Below are positions 18,497 through 31,610 of a DNA stretch of 64,000 bases, one piece after another. The notes below the pieces were generated by a model. That model ran no database searches, had not been told where the DNA came from, and was given only the letters and a program-made list of their open reading frames with translations. Source of the stretch: Leptospira sanjuanensis (GTDB taxonomy: Bacteria; Spirochaetota; Leptospiria; Leptospirales; Leptospiraceae). The stretch spans positions 2,961,501-3,025,500 of the forward strand of contig NZ_JAIZBH010000001.1 in the NCBI RefSeq assembly GCF_022267375.1, given 5' to 3'. The translations under genes were made by a program, and so were the position numbers. Within the stretch, counting starts at the first letter, position 1, and the number at the start of each line of letters is the position of its first letter.

Positions 18497-18682
18497 TTAA
18501 AAATTCACCGGTTTTTTCAATTCCAAATCGCCGTTTTCCCCGTCCTGAGGATCGATTTCCTGATCCGCTTTGTAAGCGCTGAGCAAAGAAGAAGGGAACA
18601 GCAGTCTGGAAATCATACTGAGCGTTCCGATGCTCACCTGCATTTCGTTCGAGTCGAGTTCGCTTAACAATTTAGTTTTCAT
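18497..18682 (-). CDS. Small hypothetical protein coupled to the dehydrogenase gene
   Basis: A 61-aa protein whose ATG overlaps the stop of the upstream short-chain dehydrogenase (ATGA), the usual sign of translational coupling, so I take it as real. The N-terminal half is amphipathic (SIGTLSMISRLLFPSSLLSAY) and the C-terminal half acidic (EIDPQDGENGDLE). No family recognised. Confidence 0.55.
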   Translation of the reverse strand: MKTKLLSELDSNEMQVSIGTLSMISRLLFPSSLLSAYKADQEIDPQDGENGDLELKKPVNF

Positions 18683-19560
18683 ATATCTTCTCCGAATTTC
18701 TCCTTAAAATATCTGCCCCAGTGCGGTCTTGTGCCGTCCTTGTCCTCGAAATCGTATTCATCCGAAAGTCGCCAAGAGCTCGTAGCCGTTCCCGTTTTGG
18801 AAAACACGTTCTCGTCCGCGGCCAAACATGCGACCGCTCGGCCGATGTAAGCGGGAGTTTCCGAAGCGATAAAATGCGGCTCTTTTAGAACGGCGTCCCT
18901 CCAATTCGATTCTCCGACCCCGAAATAATCGAGCATCGCCTCCGATCTCAAAAAACCGGGAGTGATCGCGACGACGGCGATTCCGTGCGGTTTTAATTCC
19001 TCCGAAAGGGAACGAGCAAGATTGATTACGGAAGACTTAACCAAAGTATAATATACGTTCCCTCGATACCGATAATCCGTTCCGTCCGTGATCTCGACCA
19101 CGAGACCGGAAGCGTTTCGAATCATCAGAGGAGCCGCGAAATAATTGGTGATCAGATGGGAATCTATACAAGTCCGTTGCACCTTTAGACCGTTCTCCAG
19201 AGAATGTTCCCAAAATTTTTTCTCCCATTGAATGTAAGGATCGCCGCCCCAAACGTCGTTGATAAGAATGTCGAGCTTCCCTTGTTCCCGATCGATTTTT
19301 TCGATCAGTGATTTTACTTCCTCGGGTTTCGTATGATCCGTGCGCACCCAGATCGCCTTTCCTCCCGAGCCGTTGATTTGCTCCGCGGTTTCTTCGATCG
19401 TTTCCTTTCGATTCATCTCGGAACGATTTCCTCGAACGCTTCGACCCGTGACGTAAACGGTCGCACCCGCTTCTCCCAATGCGATCGCGATTCCGCGACC
19501 CGCGCCTCTTGTGGCTCCGGCGACAAGCGCGACCTTGCCTTCCAAACTTTTCGGTTTCAT
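18679..19560 (-). CDS. Short-chain dehydrogenase/reductase
   Basis: A 293-aa SDR. The dinucleotide-binding motif is AGATRGAGRGIA (about residues 14-25), followed by TGRS, which favours NADPH. The active site has YTLVK (Tyr-x-x-x-Lys, about residues 175-179). The NNAG block is altered to NDVWGG (about residues 102-107), as in DHRS1-like SDRs. Substrate unknown. It is divergent from the WYL regulator, which probably controls it, and coupled to the small 61-aa gene downstream. Confidence 0.85.
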   Translation of the reverse strand: MKPKSLEGKVALVAGATRGAGRGIAIALGEAGATVYVTGRSVRGNRSEMNRKETIEETAEQINGSGGKAIWVRTDHTKPEEVKSLIEKIDREQGKLDILINDVWGGDPYIQWEKKFWEHSLENGLKVQRTCIDSHLITNYFAAPLMIRNASGLVVEITDGTDYRYRGNVYYTLVKSSVINLARSLSEELKPHGIAVVAITPGFLRSEAMLDYFGVGESNWRDAVLKEPHFIASETPAYIGRAVACLAADENVFSKTGTATSSWRLSDEYDFEDKDGTRPHWGRYFKEKFGEDI

Positions 19561-19584
19561 GAGCCTATCTTAACACGGGCAATT

Positions 19585-19599
19585 TGACAAACTCTGTCA
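19585..19599. promoter_or_regulatory. Inverted repeat TGACA-N5-TGTCA between divergent genes
   Basis: TGACA AACTC TGTCA lies in the 145-bp divergent region between the dehydrogenase and the WYL regulator. Two more TGTCA half-sites in direct orientation with the same 5-base spacing lie near 19668-19683 (TGTCATTTGTTGTCA). This arrangement fits binding sites for the divergently encoded regulator. Confidence 0.5.
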
Positions 19600-19705
19600 T
19601 ATATTCCGAAGGATCTTTTTTCCATCCGAAAAAAATCGGTTTCGGTTACGATCCGAAGAATTATATATGTCATTTGTTGTCATGTATCCGGAATAAGATT
19701 GAAAT

Positions 19706-20653
19706 ATGCGCGCCGACCGATTGCTCTCCATTCTTCTCCAACTCCAAGCCAAAGGGAGAATTTCATCCCGTGACTTAGCGAAAAAATTGGAAGTTTCGGA
19801 AAGAACGATACACAGGGACATGGAAGCGTTGAGCGCCTCGGGCGTTCCCGTTTTTGCGGAACGCGGTTCCAAAGGCGGTTGGGAATTGTCCGAAGGATAT
19901 AGAACCAATCTGACCGGAATGAAAAAGGAAGAAATCTTTTCGATGATTTTGACGAGCTCCACACGCATCGCTTCGGATCTCGGGAAGAAAAAAGATTTTG
20001 ACTCCGCCTTCATGAAATTCATGGCTTCGCTTCCCCCCGCGTATCAAAAGGAAGCGGAGATGGTTCGACAAAGAATTCACATCGACGGTGCGGGCTGGGG
20101 CTGCGCCGAAGAAGAGTTTCCGTTTTTGCCTTTGATTCAAGAAGCGGTCTGGCAGGAAAAGAAAGTGATTCTCCGGTATCGATCGGACGAGGAATCCAAA
20201 AAGAGAATCATTCTTCCTTTGGGACTTGTGGCAAAAGGAAAAACCTGGTATCTCGCCGCAAAATACGGAAAAGAATTCAGGACGTTCCGCATTTCCAGAA
20301 TTTTGGAAGCGAAACTCGGGGATTCCTTCGAACGACCGAAAAAATTCGATCTCGAAAAATACTGGCAGGAAAGCACACGCAACTTCTTTTCCAAACTTCC
20401 CACCTACCCGATCCGGCTCAAAGTACGAACGGATCGATTCGAATTTTTCAGAATGATTTCGTACGGTAGAATATTAGAATATTCAACTATAAACAAGGAT
20501 TGGATCGAAGTGAAGGCCGATCTCGAAACCAAGGAACTCGCGCTCCATCATATCCTCGGCCTGGGAGATTCCGCGATTCTGATCGAACCGAAAGAACTCA
20601 AAAAGGAAATTCTTTCCCAAGCCGAAAAATTGTCGATGGCTTATTCGACCTGA
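19706..20653 (+). CDS. WYL-domain transcriptional regulator
   Basis: A 315-aa regulator. The N-terminal DeoR-type winged helix is clear (RADRLLSILLQLQAKGRISSRDLAKKLEVSERTIHRDMEAL, residues 2-43). The middle holds the WYL-type ligand-sensing domain (VILRYRSDEESKKRIILPLGLVAKGKTWYLAAKYG, about residues 152-186), and the WCX-like C terminus follows. WYL regulators respond to small ligands or nucleic acid and usually regulate neighbours. It is divergent from the dehydrogenase pair. Its 3' end overlaps the convergent cyclase gene by 13 bases. Confidence 0.88.
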   Translation: MRADRLLSILLQLQAKGRISSRDLAKKLEVSERTIHRDMEALSASGVPVFAERGSKGGWELSEGYRTNLTGMKKEEIFSMILTSSTRIASDLGKKKDFDSAFMKFMASLPPAYQKEAEMVRQRIHIDGAGWGCAEEEFPFLPLIQEAVWQEKKVILRYRSDEESKKRIILPLGLVAKGKTWYLAAKYGKEFRTFRISRILEAKLGDSFERPKKFDLEKYWQESTRNFFSKLPTYPIRLKVRTDRFEFFRMISYGRILEYSTINKDWIEVKADLETKELALHHILGLGDSAILIEPKELKKEILSQAEKLSMAYST

Positions 20654-22554
20654 TACACGCCCACCAAATTTTCCTTACCTTTCACGGAGACTTTTCCCAA
20701 TTCCTTAAAGGCGTATTTAACACGATTTCTAATCTTACGGAAACTATCGTCCGAAAGAAGAATGTCGACTCCGTATTTTTTCGTAAGGCCTTCGATCCGG
20801 GAGGCGAGATTGACCGCGTCCGAAATCACCGTTCCGTCCATTCGTTCCGCTTCTCCGATCGTACCCAACATCAAAACTCCCGTATGTATTCCGATTCCGA
20901 TTCGAATGGGTTCGTAATTTCTTTCCAATCGGCTCTGATTGTGACGATCCAATTCCTGTTTCATTTCGAGCGCGGCTTCGAGAGCGTTGTCCGGCGAATC
21001 CGGAAAAAGCGCCATGATCCCGTCTCCGAGATATTTATCCACAAAACCGCCGTGTTTGCGAATGATGGGCCCCATTCTTCCCATATACGAATTCAAGAAA
21101 TCGAAGTTATCCTTCGGAGTCATTTTTTCGGAAAGTTCCGTAAAGGAACGGATGTCCGAAAAAAGAATCGTCATCTCCCTTTGCGTTTGATCACCTAATT
21201 CAATTTCCGTAATATTCTTTTTTCCTAAAAAATTCAGAAATTCCAAAGGAACAAAACGGCTATAGGACCGGTTCGTCGCCTTCAAGTCGGCAGAAAGATT
21301 CTCGATCGATACGAAGGCCGCGGAAAACTTCAGAGAAAGCATGTAGGATTGCGCAAAGATAAACGTGAACAATCCGAGAGGAAGATAATATCCCGTGCTG
21401 ACCATCGTTTGACTCTGAAGAATGTCGTTGACGGCGGCCGCAATCAATGCGAGCGCTCCCAAACTCGCTATGATCGCTCCGTCCCTCTTTCGATAGATGA
21501 ATCTTCCGAGCCAAAAGAAAAAAAGCAGCGTATAAACCAGAAGAACGAGTTGATAAGGAATGAGAGTGAGCGCGAAAATCTTGGTCGGAAAGAAAAGAAT
21601 TACGAGCGAAAATACGCCGACTACGGCCGCGCTGATCTTCCAAACGATCGGACTCATGTCTTCCGGAAAAATCGTATCCATATATTTCTGAAAGATCGGC
21701 CAAGCCAGATAAAAGGAAAGATATTCCACCTTGCTTCCCAACTCCCAGGGAATCTCCGGAAACTTTTGAAGAATGAATCGTTCACCTGTCATCAGCAAAC
21801 GGATCACGATTACGAAACAAAAAAGTCCGAAGTATAAACTCGATTTGTCTTTTCTTCTCAAAGAAAATAAACCGAAATGATAAAGGGCCATGATCGCAAT
21901 GCTTCCGAACAGGAACATTTCGGTGGTCCATCGGTCCTCTCTGTAACCGGAAATATCTTTTTTACTTCCGAGTCGGATCGTTTCCCAAATTCCGCCCTTA
22001 AAGTGATGAAAGTTCGACACTTCCACTTGAATCAGAATTTCCTTTCCGCCCGGCTTAAACTCCGCATAACGTGGAAGATACTGAGGTCTGGACGTGTTTT
22101 CGTCCGTTCCGACGACCCCGCTTCGAATCAGCTTTACGCCGTCCACCCAAAGCGCCCCCGCAGTGCCGACATCCTGAAATCGGATCGAAAGAGGATTTTG
22201 ATCTTCGCTTAACAAAACTTTCAAAGTGAAAGTGCCGTATCCGTAGACCGATAAGGAATTCGTATCCGGAATCTCCGAATACGAGTTCCAGTTATCCGGA
22301 ACGGATACGAAGTACGATTTCGAATCGGTCGACTTCGATTCCGGTTTGGAAAGACTTAGTTCCTTCCAGACAAAGGACCATTCGCCGTCCAATTTAACGA
22401 TTCCGTCCGTATCGAAATTCCATTCTCGCAAATCCAAAACGCCTTTCTCCGCGTGAGGTGCAAGTTTTGTGGAAATCGGATTGGAACAACGAACGAAGAA
22501 AATCGAAAAAAAAAGAATTCCCAACGCGAATAAGAACGGAAATTTCTGCTTCAT
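20641..22554 (-). CDS. Membrane adenylate/guanylate cyclase with 7TM-DISM sensor
   Basis: A 637-aa receptor-type cyclase from ATG 22554. A lipobox-like FFVRC follows the signal segment. Residues about 40-210 form a periplasmic jelly-roll sensor (DLREWNFDTDGIVKLDGEWSFVWKELS and DVGTAGALWVDGVKL), the DISMED2 type that binds carbohydrates or similar ligands. Seven transmembrane helices follow (about residues 220-420), then a short linker and a class III catalytic domain: metal Asp in ILFSDIRSFTE, second Asp in YLGDGIMALF, and the transition-state Asn and Arg in AVNLASRIEG. All key residues are present, so it should be active, making cAMP or cGMP. The ligand is unknown. Confidence 0.88.
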   Translation of the reverse strand: MKQKFPFLFALGILFFSIFFVRCSNPISTKLAPHAEKGVLDLREWNFDTDGIVKLDGEWSFVWKELSLSKPESKSTDSKSYFVSVPDNWNSYSEIPDTNSLSVYGYGTFTLKVLLSEDQNPLSIRFQDVGTAGALWVDGVKLIRSGVVGTDENTSRPQYLPRYAEFKPGGKEILIQVEVSNFHHFKGGIWETIRLGSKKDISGYREDRWTTEMFLFGSIAIMALYHFGLFSLRRKDKSSLYFGLFCFVIVIRLLMTGERFILQKFPEIPWELGSKVEYLSFYLAWPIFQKYMDTIFPEDMSPIVWKISAAVVGVFSLVILFFPTKIFALTLIPYQLVLLVYTLLFFFWLGRFIYRKRDGAIIASLGALALIAAAVNDILQSQTMVSTGYYLPLGLFTFIFAQSYMLSLKFSAAFVSIENLSADLKATNRSYSRFVPLEFLNFLGKKNITEIELGDQTQREMTILFSDIRSFTELSEKMTPKDNFDFLNSYMGRMGPIIRKHGGFVDKYLGDGIMALFPDSPDNALEAALEMKQELDRHNQSRLERNYEPIRIGIGIHTGVLMLGTIGEAERMDGTVISDAVNLASRIEGLTKKYGVDILLSDDSFRKIRNRVKYAFKELGKVSVKGKENLVGVYQVE

Positions 22555-22749
22555 ATCTTGCCTTATATCCGCCGATCGAAGACGGCAGCGACGGAAAAGA
22601 ACGTATCCTCGTTCGACGTAAAAAAATTTCAAGATATATCCTACGGTTTTCGATCCGATTTCGCTTTAAATTTCCGTAATTTATTCGGAACAAAGGGAAA
22701 GGCTTGTATTTTTACGAAAATACTGTATTCCAAAATCGAGGTATTCAGC

Positions 22750-23544
22750 ATGAAAAAAGCGTTCGCTCTATTAGCGGTCATTCATTTATTCTCCGTTTCT
22801 CTCGCGGCAAAAACTACATCCAAAAACATCGTCTACCAGGAAGGAGAAACGACCTTGGAAGGATACATCGCGTATCCCGATCTCGACGCGAAAAAGAAAG
22901 TTCCCGGCGTGTTGGTAGTTCACGATTGGATGGGAATCGGCGAGAATTCGAAGATGCGCGCGGATAAACTCGCAGGACTTGGATACGTGGCTCTCGCGGT
23001 GGACATCTACGGAAAGGGCGTGAAACCGAAGGGAATGGAAGAAGCGGCTAAATTAGCGAATTCTTATAAACAAGATCGTAAACTCATGCGCGCGAGAATT
23101 CTCGCGGCTTTTGAAACTCTGAAAGCTCAGCCGGAAGTCGACGTTCAAAACATCGCGGCCATCGGCTACTGTTTCGGAGGAACGGTCGCTTTGGAACTCG
23201 CGAGAAGCGGGGCGCCGGTTTCGGGAACGGTCAGTTTTCACGGAGGACTTGCGACGCCGAATCCGGACGACGCGAAAAATATTAAAGGAAAAATACTGGC
23301 TCTACACGGAGCGGACGATCCGTTCGTCAAAAAAGAGGAAGTGGAAGCGTTTCAGGAAGAGATGCGAAACGCAAAGATCGACTGGCAATTCGTTTCCTAC
23401 GGAGGAGCGGTCCATTCGTTCACGATCAAGGACGCGGGCAACGACAATTCAAAAGGAGCGGCTTACAACGCAAAGGCGGACAAACGTTCTTGGAACGAGT
23501 TATTGACCTTCTTTGCGGAAACCTTCCGAAAATCCAGAGACTAA
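22750..23544 (+). CDS. Dienelactone hydrolase family protein, exported
   Basis: A 264-aa alpha/beta hydrolase with a cleavable signal peptide (MKKAFALLAVIHLFSVSLAA). The catalytic triad is visible: Cys in GYCFGG (about residue 138), Asp in HGADDPF (about residue 188) and His in GAVHSFT (about residue 222). The Cys nucleophile is typical of dienelactone hydrolases. The exported position suggests a general periplasmic esterase. I chose ATG 22750 because the signal peptide starts there and GAGG lies ten bases upstream; a longer frame from 22558 lacks both. Confidence 0.85.
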   Translation: MKKAFALLAVIHLFSVSLAAKTTSKNIVYQEGETTLEGYIAYPDLDAKKKVPGVLVVHDWMGIGENSKMRADKLAGLGYVALAVDIYGKGVKPKGMEEAAKLANSYKQDRKLMRARILAAFETLKAQPEVDVQNIAAIGYCFGGTVALELARSGAPVSGTVSFHGGLATPNPDDAKNIKGKILALHGADDPFVKKEEVEAFQEEMRNAKIDWQFVSYGGAVHSFTIKDAGNDNSKGAAYNAKADKRSWNELLTFFAETFRKSRD

Positions 23545-23601
23545 CGCCGAACCACCGCTTCCCCGAGGACGAGCCCCAACGGCCGTCCTCTTACAAGGAG
23601 T

Positions 23602-25302
<1,701 letters not shown>

Positions 25303-25540
25303 AGATCTTCGGGCTTTAATGGAATCAAAAATATTAGAATGAAGGTTGTCAAACGGTATTACGGACGATCGTCGAACGTAAACGCGCGAACGTCAGAACG
25401 TTCAATCGTAATATTTCTCGGAAATCCCGATAATTAGACCTTCTGTCTCTTAACAAGAGAGACGCTATAGGGAGAATTTCGAACGGAACCAGAAACGCTT
25501 TTTTCGGAAGAATGAAAAATTTTTAGATTGACGAAAACTT

Positions 25541-25566
25541 CATTTATTTCGACATCGAAATAAATG
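25541..25566. promoter_or_regulatory. MarR operator, site 1, overlapping the marR start codon
   Basis: CATTTATTTCGA and TCGAAATAAATG are perfect 12-bp arms around a CA centre. The ATG of the MarR-family gene (25564..25566) is the last three bases of the right arm. The inner 20 bp are repeated exactly at 26014..26033 before the next gene. Confidence 0.8.
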
Positions 25567-25992
25567 AAGCAAGAATTCGCAATCCATCTTCTTTCGAGAA
25601 CCAGAGACAGAATCCAAAAATTCCTAACGAAAGAATTCGAAAAGGAAGGAATCAAGGATCTCGTTCCCGCACACGGAGGGGTTCTTTACGCTCTTGGAGC
25701 CGCGGGAGAAATGACGATGAGCGAACTCGCATCGACGTTGGACCGGACCAACTCCACGGTCACGGCCTTATTGGACAAGATGGAGGAATTGAAATACGTG
25801 AAACGAATTCAATCCGCCGACGACGAACGGGTTTTTACGGCCGTGTTGACGGCCAAGGGAAGATCGACTCGGGAAGCCGTGTTACGCGCTTCGCAAACGA
25901 CGACTCAAAAACTCTACAAAGGTCTTCTCCCTGAAGAAAAGGAAACCTTTATCCGTCTTTTGGAAAGAATTCATTCGAATTTTGAAAAGTGA
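25564..25992 (+). CDS. MarR-family transcriptional regulator
   Basis: A 142-aa winged-helix regulator. The recognition region is MTMSELASTLDRTNSTVTALLDKMEELKYVKRIQSADDERVFTAVLTAKG (about residues 50-100), with the family wing signature D-E-R (SADDERVFTAVLT). It is preceded by a 26-bp palindrome that includes its own ATG, and the same core occurs in front of the downstream dehydrogenase gene. It therefore very likely represses both itself and that gene. The start has no normal Shine-Dalgarno sequence because the operator occupies that space. Confidence 0.9.
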   Translation: MKQEFAIHLLSRTRDRIQKFLTKEFEKEGIKDLVPAHGGVLYALGAAGEMTMSELASTLDRTNSTVTALLDKMEELKYVKRIQSADDERVFTAVLTAKGRSTREAVLRASQTTTQKLYKGLLPEEKETFIRLLERIHSNFEK

Positions 25993-26013
25993 AATTGTTT
26001 CGATTTTTGCAAA

Positions 26014-26033
26014 TTATTTCGACATCGAAATAA
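26014..26033. promoter_or_regulatory. MarR operator, site 2, before the dehydrogenase gene
   Basis: TTATTTCGA, centre CA, TCGAAATAA: identical over 20 bp to the core of site 1. It sits in the 53-bp gap between marR and the dehydrogenase, just before the GGAGG ribosome-binding site. Confidence 0.8.
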
Positions 26034-26045
26034 ATGGAGGAATGT

Positions 26046-26795
26046 ATGTTTCGGAATAGAACGATCGTAATCACCGGTTCCGCGCGCGGAATCGGAAAAG
26101 TCACGGCAAAGAATTTTTTAAACAAAGAAGCGACCGTAATCGTCTCCGACTTGGACCCGATCCAAGTGGAAAAAACCGTTCACGAACTTTTGCAGATCGG
26201 CAAAGGAAAGGTTTTCGGAAAACTCTGCGACGTGCGCGACAAAGCCCAAGTCAAGGAACTCGCCGAATTTGCGTTTCAAACGACGGGAAGATTGGACGTT
26301 TGGATCAACAACGCCGGCATCATAAAGGACGATCTTCTTTTGCGGATGAGCGAGGAAAAATGGAACGAAGTCTTCGACGTAAATCTCAGAGGCGCTTTTT
26401 TCGGAACACAAGCCGCGGCAAAGTATATGATAAAACAGGAATATGGAAGAATCATAAACATCGGTTCGGTGTCCGGGTTTTACGGTAACGGAGGACAAGC
26501 GAATTATTCGTCCGCGAAAGCGGGCCTCATGACTCTGACGAAATCCTCTGCGAGGGAACTCGCCTCCCGGAACGTCACGGTCAACTGCGTCGCTTCCGGT
26601 TTTATCGACAACGACTTTGCCGCAAACGTTCCGAAAGAAGCGCGGGAAAAGATTCTCGATACGATTCCCCTAAAGATCGACCGGAATCCGGAAGAAGCCG
26701 TTTCCTCCGCGATTCACTTTTTTGCATCGGAGGAAGCAGATTGGATTACGGGAGCGACACTTCGTGTGGACGGGGGAATGATGATCGGCTTCTAA
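26046..26795 (+). CDS. SDR family oxidoreductase, FabG-like
   Basis: A 249-aa short-chain dehydrogenase. TGSARGIGKVTA gives the cofactor motif (about residues 10-21), NNAGIIKDDLLLRM the NNAG block, and Ser (GSVSGFYGNG), Tyr and Lys (YSSAKAG) complete the catalytic set. The C-terminal LRVDGGMMIGF is typical of 3-oxoacyl-ACP reductases. As it lies outside a fatty-acid cluster and beside a MarR regulator, it may serve a specialised or detoxifying reduction. I chose ATG 26046 because GGAGG lies five bases upstream; the in-frame ATG at 26034 would be only three codons of ribosome-binding-site sequence away from the operator. Confidence 0.87.
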   Translation: MFRNRTIVITGSARGIGKVTAKNFLNKEATVIVSDLDPIQVEKTVHELLQIGKGKVFGKLCDVRDKAQVKELAEFAFQTTGRLDVWINNAGIIKDDLLLRMSEEKWNEVFDVNLRGAFFGTQAAAKYMIKQEYGRIINIGSVSGFYGNGGQANYSSAKAGLMTLTKSSARELASRNVTVNCVASGFIDNDFAANVPKEAREKILDTIPLKIDRNPEEAVSSAIHFFASEEADWITGATLRVDGGMMIGF

Positions 26796-26939
26796 ACGAA
26801 AGACCGATCTAAAATCAAAAGGAACGATAGAAGCCGCTTTTCCAATTCGAAGAGCGGCCGCGGCCGAAAATCAAACTGCGATCGCCTCCCCGCAAAGGAA
26901 GAATCAAAAGAACGAAATTCCAAACTACATCTTCCGAGG

Positions 26940-27923
26940 TCAAAGAACGGAAATTCCGATCTCGGAGAATCTCTTTCGATCGCAAACGAACCGGGCGATG
27001 TCGATCTGTTTGTGATGATCGAATAAGAACGTGGTCATCTTTCCGATCCATCTTCCTTTGTATTCCTCTTCCACGAAACGGATCCAAGCAAGAATATCGA
27101 TCAACTCGTGCGCCATAAATTCGTAATTCTTTCCTTCGTGGACGAACTTTTCCCGCGGGTTGAAGATCTTTTCTTCGTTTAACAAAATTACGTTTTCAAG
27201 CGTGAACGGATAATCCTTTAAACCGTCAGCTAGTCCGATCTGATAGAACTTCTCCGCTTCGGTTCCCGGTCGAAACGCGGTGGTTCTTGCGGATGCGATA
27301 TACGCGAAAATTTCGGGAGTCATTTCCGTTTGAATTCTCGAGTCGCCGACCGTATTTCCCGGATAACTTACCTGATGATCTAGAAACAAGGTTCCGCTTC
27401 CGTCGTCGGGTTCTAAAATACAATATCCTTTGTCCCAAAGGGTGACGAACGGTTTGGTTACGGTGATCTTCGGAACGTCTCCGATCCTTTGCAAATTCTC
27501 CAGAACCCCGTCCCAATAAACCTGGTTGCAATGATCGAACGTGGGAAAACTGGATTCTTCCAATTCGAAATCCAAGTACAATCCGAACGCGGATTGAAAT
27601 GCGATCGGATGTTCGATGATTTTCACGTCGCCGAGTTGTATATTATGATTTCCTTTTATACAAAAAGACGGATTCAGCTCGTAACTTTTTCCGGAATGAG
27701 TAAAGCGGGAATAAGAGCCTTCGGAAGGTTTTACGGTAATTCGGGTCGGCTTGTTTTCCAGCGTCGAAATTCCGTTTATAACGAAGGGCTTTTGAATCGT
27801 GTAAGAAGCGTTTCGATCGACGGACAATCTCGAGTCTTGAAAATGTTCGGGAAACCGAAACGGATTTGCAAATCGGCTTTTTTTGAGTTCTGAAATTTTT
27901 CGGAGATCTGTGAGAACCTGCAT
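26940..27923 (-). CDS. LpxC-like UDP-3-O-acyl-N-acetylglucosamine deacetylase homologue
   Basis: A 327-aa protein whose two-domain layout and spacing match LpxC, the zinc deacetylase of lipid A synthesis. Domain 1 ends with IIEHPIAFQSAFGLYLDFEL, like the Glu-His zinc block of LpxC. Domain 2 has ISPEFF...ARTFGF-like MTPEIFAYIASARTTAF and SLENAL-like TLENVILL. The zinc pair H-x-x-x-D is kept in AHELIDIL. The Asp four residues later in LpxC is Trp here, and the final catalytic His appears only as DHHKQ at slightly longer spacing. It may be a specialised or inactive paralogue. Start 27923 is a choice: no ribosome-binding site is clear and a longer frame to 28058 runs into the neighbour. Confidence 0.7.
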   Translation of the reverse strand: MQVLTDLRKISELKKSRFANPFRFPEHFQDSRLSVDRNASYTIQKPFVINGISTLENKPTRITVKPSEGSYSRFTHSGKSYELNPSFCIKGNHNIQLGDVKIIEHPIAFQSAFGLYLDFELEESSFPTFDHCNQVYWDGVLENLQRIGDVPKITVTKPFVTLWDKGYCILEPDDGSGTLFLDHQVSYPGNTVGDSRIQTEMTPEIFAYIASARTTAFRPGTEAEKFYQIGLADGLKDYPFTLENVILLNEEKIFNPREKFVHEGKNYEFMAHELIDILAWIRFVEEEYKGRWIGKMTTFLFDHHKQIDIARFVCDRKRFSEIGISVL

Positions 27924-28001
27924 TCTAAACGACAAAGGAAGTCGTTTTTTGATAAGAATGCAATCTTTAATCGGGAAGGAATGTTTCCGGGTGAAGAGTC
28001 C

Positions 28002-30342
<2,341 letters not shown>

Positions 30343-30370
30343 ACCCCTATATTTCAACAAAAACCGGATG

Positions 30371-30422
<52 letters not shown>

Positions 30423-30461
30423 ATTAGGTAATTTAAGAATTTAGAATATTCGATTAAAAGC

Positions 30462-31610
30462 ATGGAATCCTTTGTAGACGAAGTCGCCATCGAAGTGTTC
30501 GCCGGTCACGGCGGAGCAGGTTCCGTTCATTTCCGCAGGGAAAAATACGTCGAGTTCGGCGGTCCCGACGGCGGAGACGGAGGAATCGGCGGAAACGTGA
30601 TCATTCGTCCGAATCTTTCCATGTACACACTGGACAAATATCTTTCCAAAAGAAAGTTCAAGGCGGAAGCCGGTTTTCCCGGAGTAGGCGACAATTGTTC
30701 CGGCAAAAAGGGAGAAGACTTGATCCTCTTCGTTCCTCTCGGAACGCAGATTTACGACGAAGAAACGGGCGATCTTCTTTTCGATTTTGTTTCCGACACG
30801 CAGGAATTCGTCGTCGTTCGAGGCGGCCGAGGCGGAAAAGGAAACACGCACTTTAAATCTTCCACCAATCAAACTCCCCGCTTCGCGCAACCCGGAGAAG
30901 AGGGAGAATATAAATTTCTACGTCTTTCGTTGAAACTTTTGGCCGACGTCGGGATCGTCGGTCTTCCAAACGCAGGCAAATCCACACTGATCTCAAAGAT
31001 CACGGACGCCCATCCTAAGATCGCGGGTTACGCGTTCACGACACTTTCTCCGAACCTCGGTGTTGTTAAGCGAAGAGGAGATATCTTCCGTTTTACGATC
31101 GCGGACATTCCGGGCATCATCGAAGGCGCGAGCATGGGAATCGGTCTAGGACTTTCGTTTCTTCGTCATATCGAACGAGTGAAAGGAATCTTATATCTGT
31201 TCGACGCATCCTCTTTGGATATCGAAGAGGATTTAAAGATGCTCAGAAACGAACTTTCCACATACAATCCGGAACTTCTCAAACGCCCTTACTTGATCGT
31301 ATTGAACAAAATCGACGTGTGGGACGATCCCGAATTCACCAAGGACGTAATCCAAAAGGTTTCCCATCTCGGCAAGGTGATCGCGATCTCCGCGGAAAAG
31401 GAAATAAACTTGGAAGAACTTTTAATCGCCATGGACGAAACCTTTTTTAAAGACGAAATCGAAAAGGTTTTAAATCCAAATTCCAAACTTGCCAACTTTA
31501 CGGAGGATGGAAACGATACGAACACGGAGAATTCTTCTGCGAACACTGCGGAGTTCGACGATTCTTCCGAAGATTCCCCTTCTTCCAGTCAAAAGGAGTT
31601 CCAAGAATGA
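30462..31610 (+). CDS. obgE: GTPase Obg/CgtA
   Basis: A 382-aa ribosome-associated GTPase needed for 50S assembly and stress control. The glycine-rich Obg fold is at residues 1-158 ([27 protein letters not shown]). The G domain follows with G1 GLPNAGKST (about residue 168), G3 DIPGII and G4 NKID. The C-terminal tail (about residues 345-382) is Ser/Asn/Glu/Asp-rich low complexity in place of the usual OCT domain. ATG 30462 lacks a clear Shine-Dalgarno sequence. The stop overlaps the start of proB. Confidence 0.96.
   Translation: MESFVDEVAIEVFAGHGGAGSVHFRREKYVEFGGPDGGDGGIGGNVIIRPNLSMYTLDKYLSKRKFKAEAGFPGVGDNCSGKKGEDLILFVPLGTQIYDEETGDLLFDFVSDTQEFVVVRGGRGGKGNTHFKSSTNQTPRFAQPGEEGEYKFLRLSLKLLADVGIVGLPNAGKSTLISKITDAHPKIAGYAFTTLSPNLGVVKRRGDIFRFTIADIPGIIEGASMGIGLGLSFLRHIERVKGILYLFDASSLDIEEDLKMLRNELSTYNPELLKRPYLIVLNKIDVWDDPEFTKDVIQKVSHLGKVIAISAEKEINLEELLIAMDETFFKDEIEKVLNPNSKLANFTEDGNDTNTENSSANTAEFDDSSEDSPSSSQKEFQE

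Noticed and set aside
20500..21198. Open frame on + across the 3' end of the WYL gene and into the cyclase gene
   Set aside because: Out of frame with the WYL gene and antisense to the cyclase domain, which has all catalytic residues.
25443..25462. Small hairpin GTCTCT/AGAGAC between the GH13 and MarR genes
   Set aside because: It lies in the divergent promoter region with no T tract, and is too short to call a terminator or operator.
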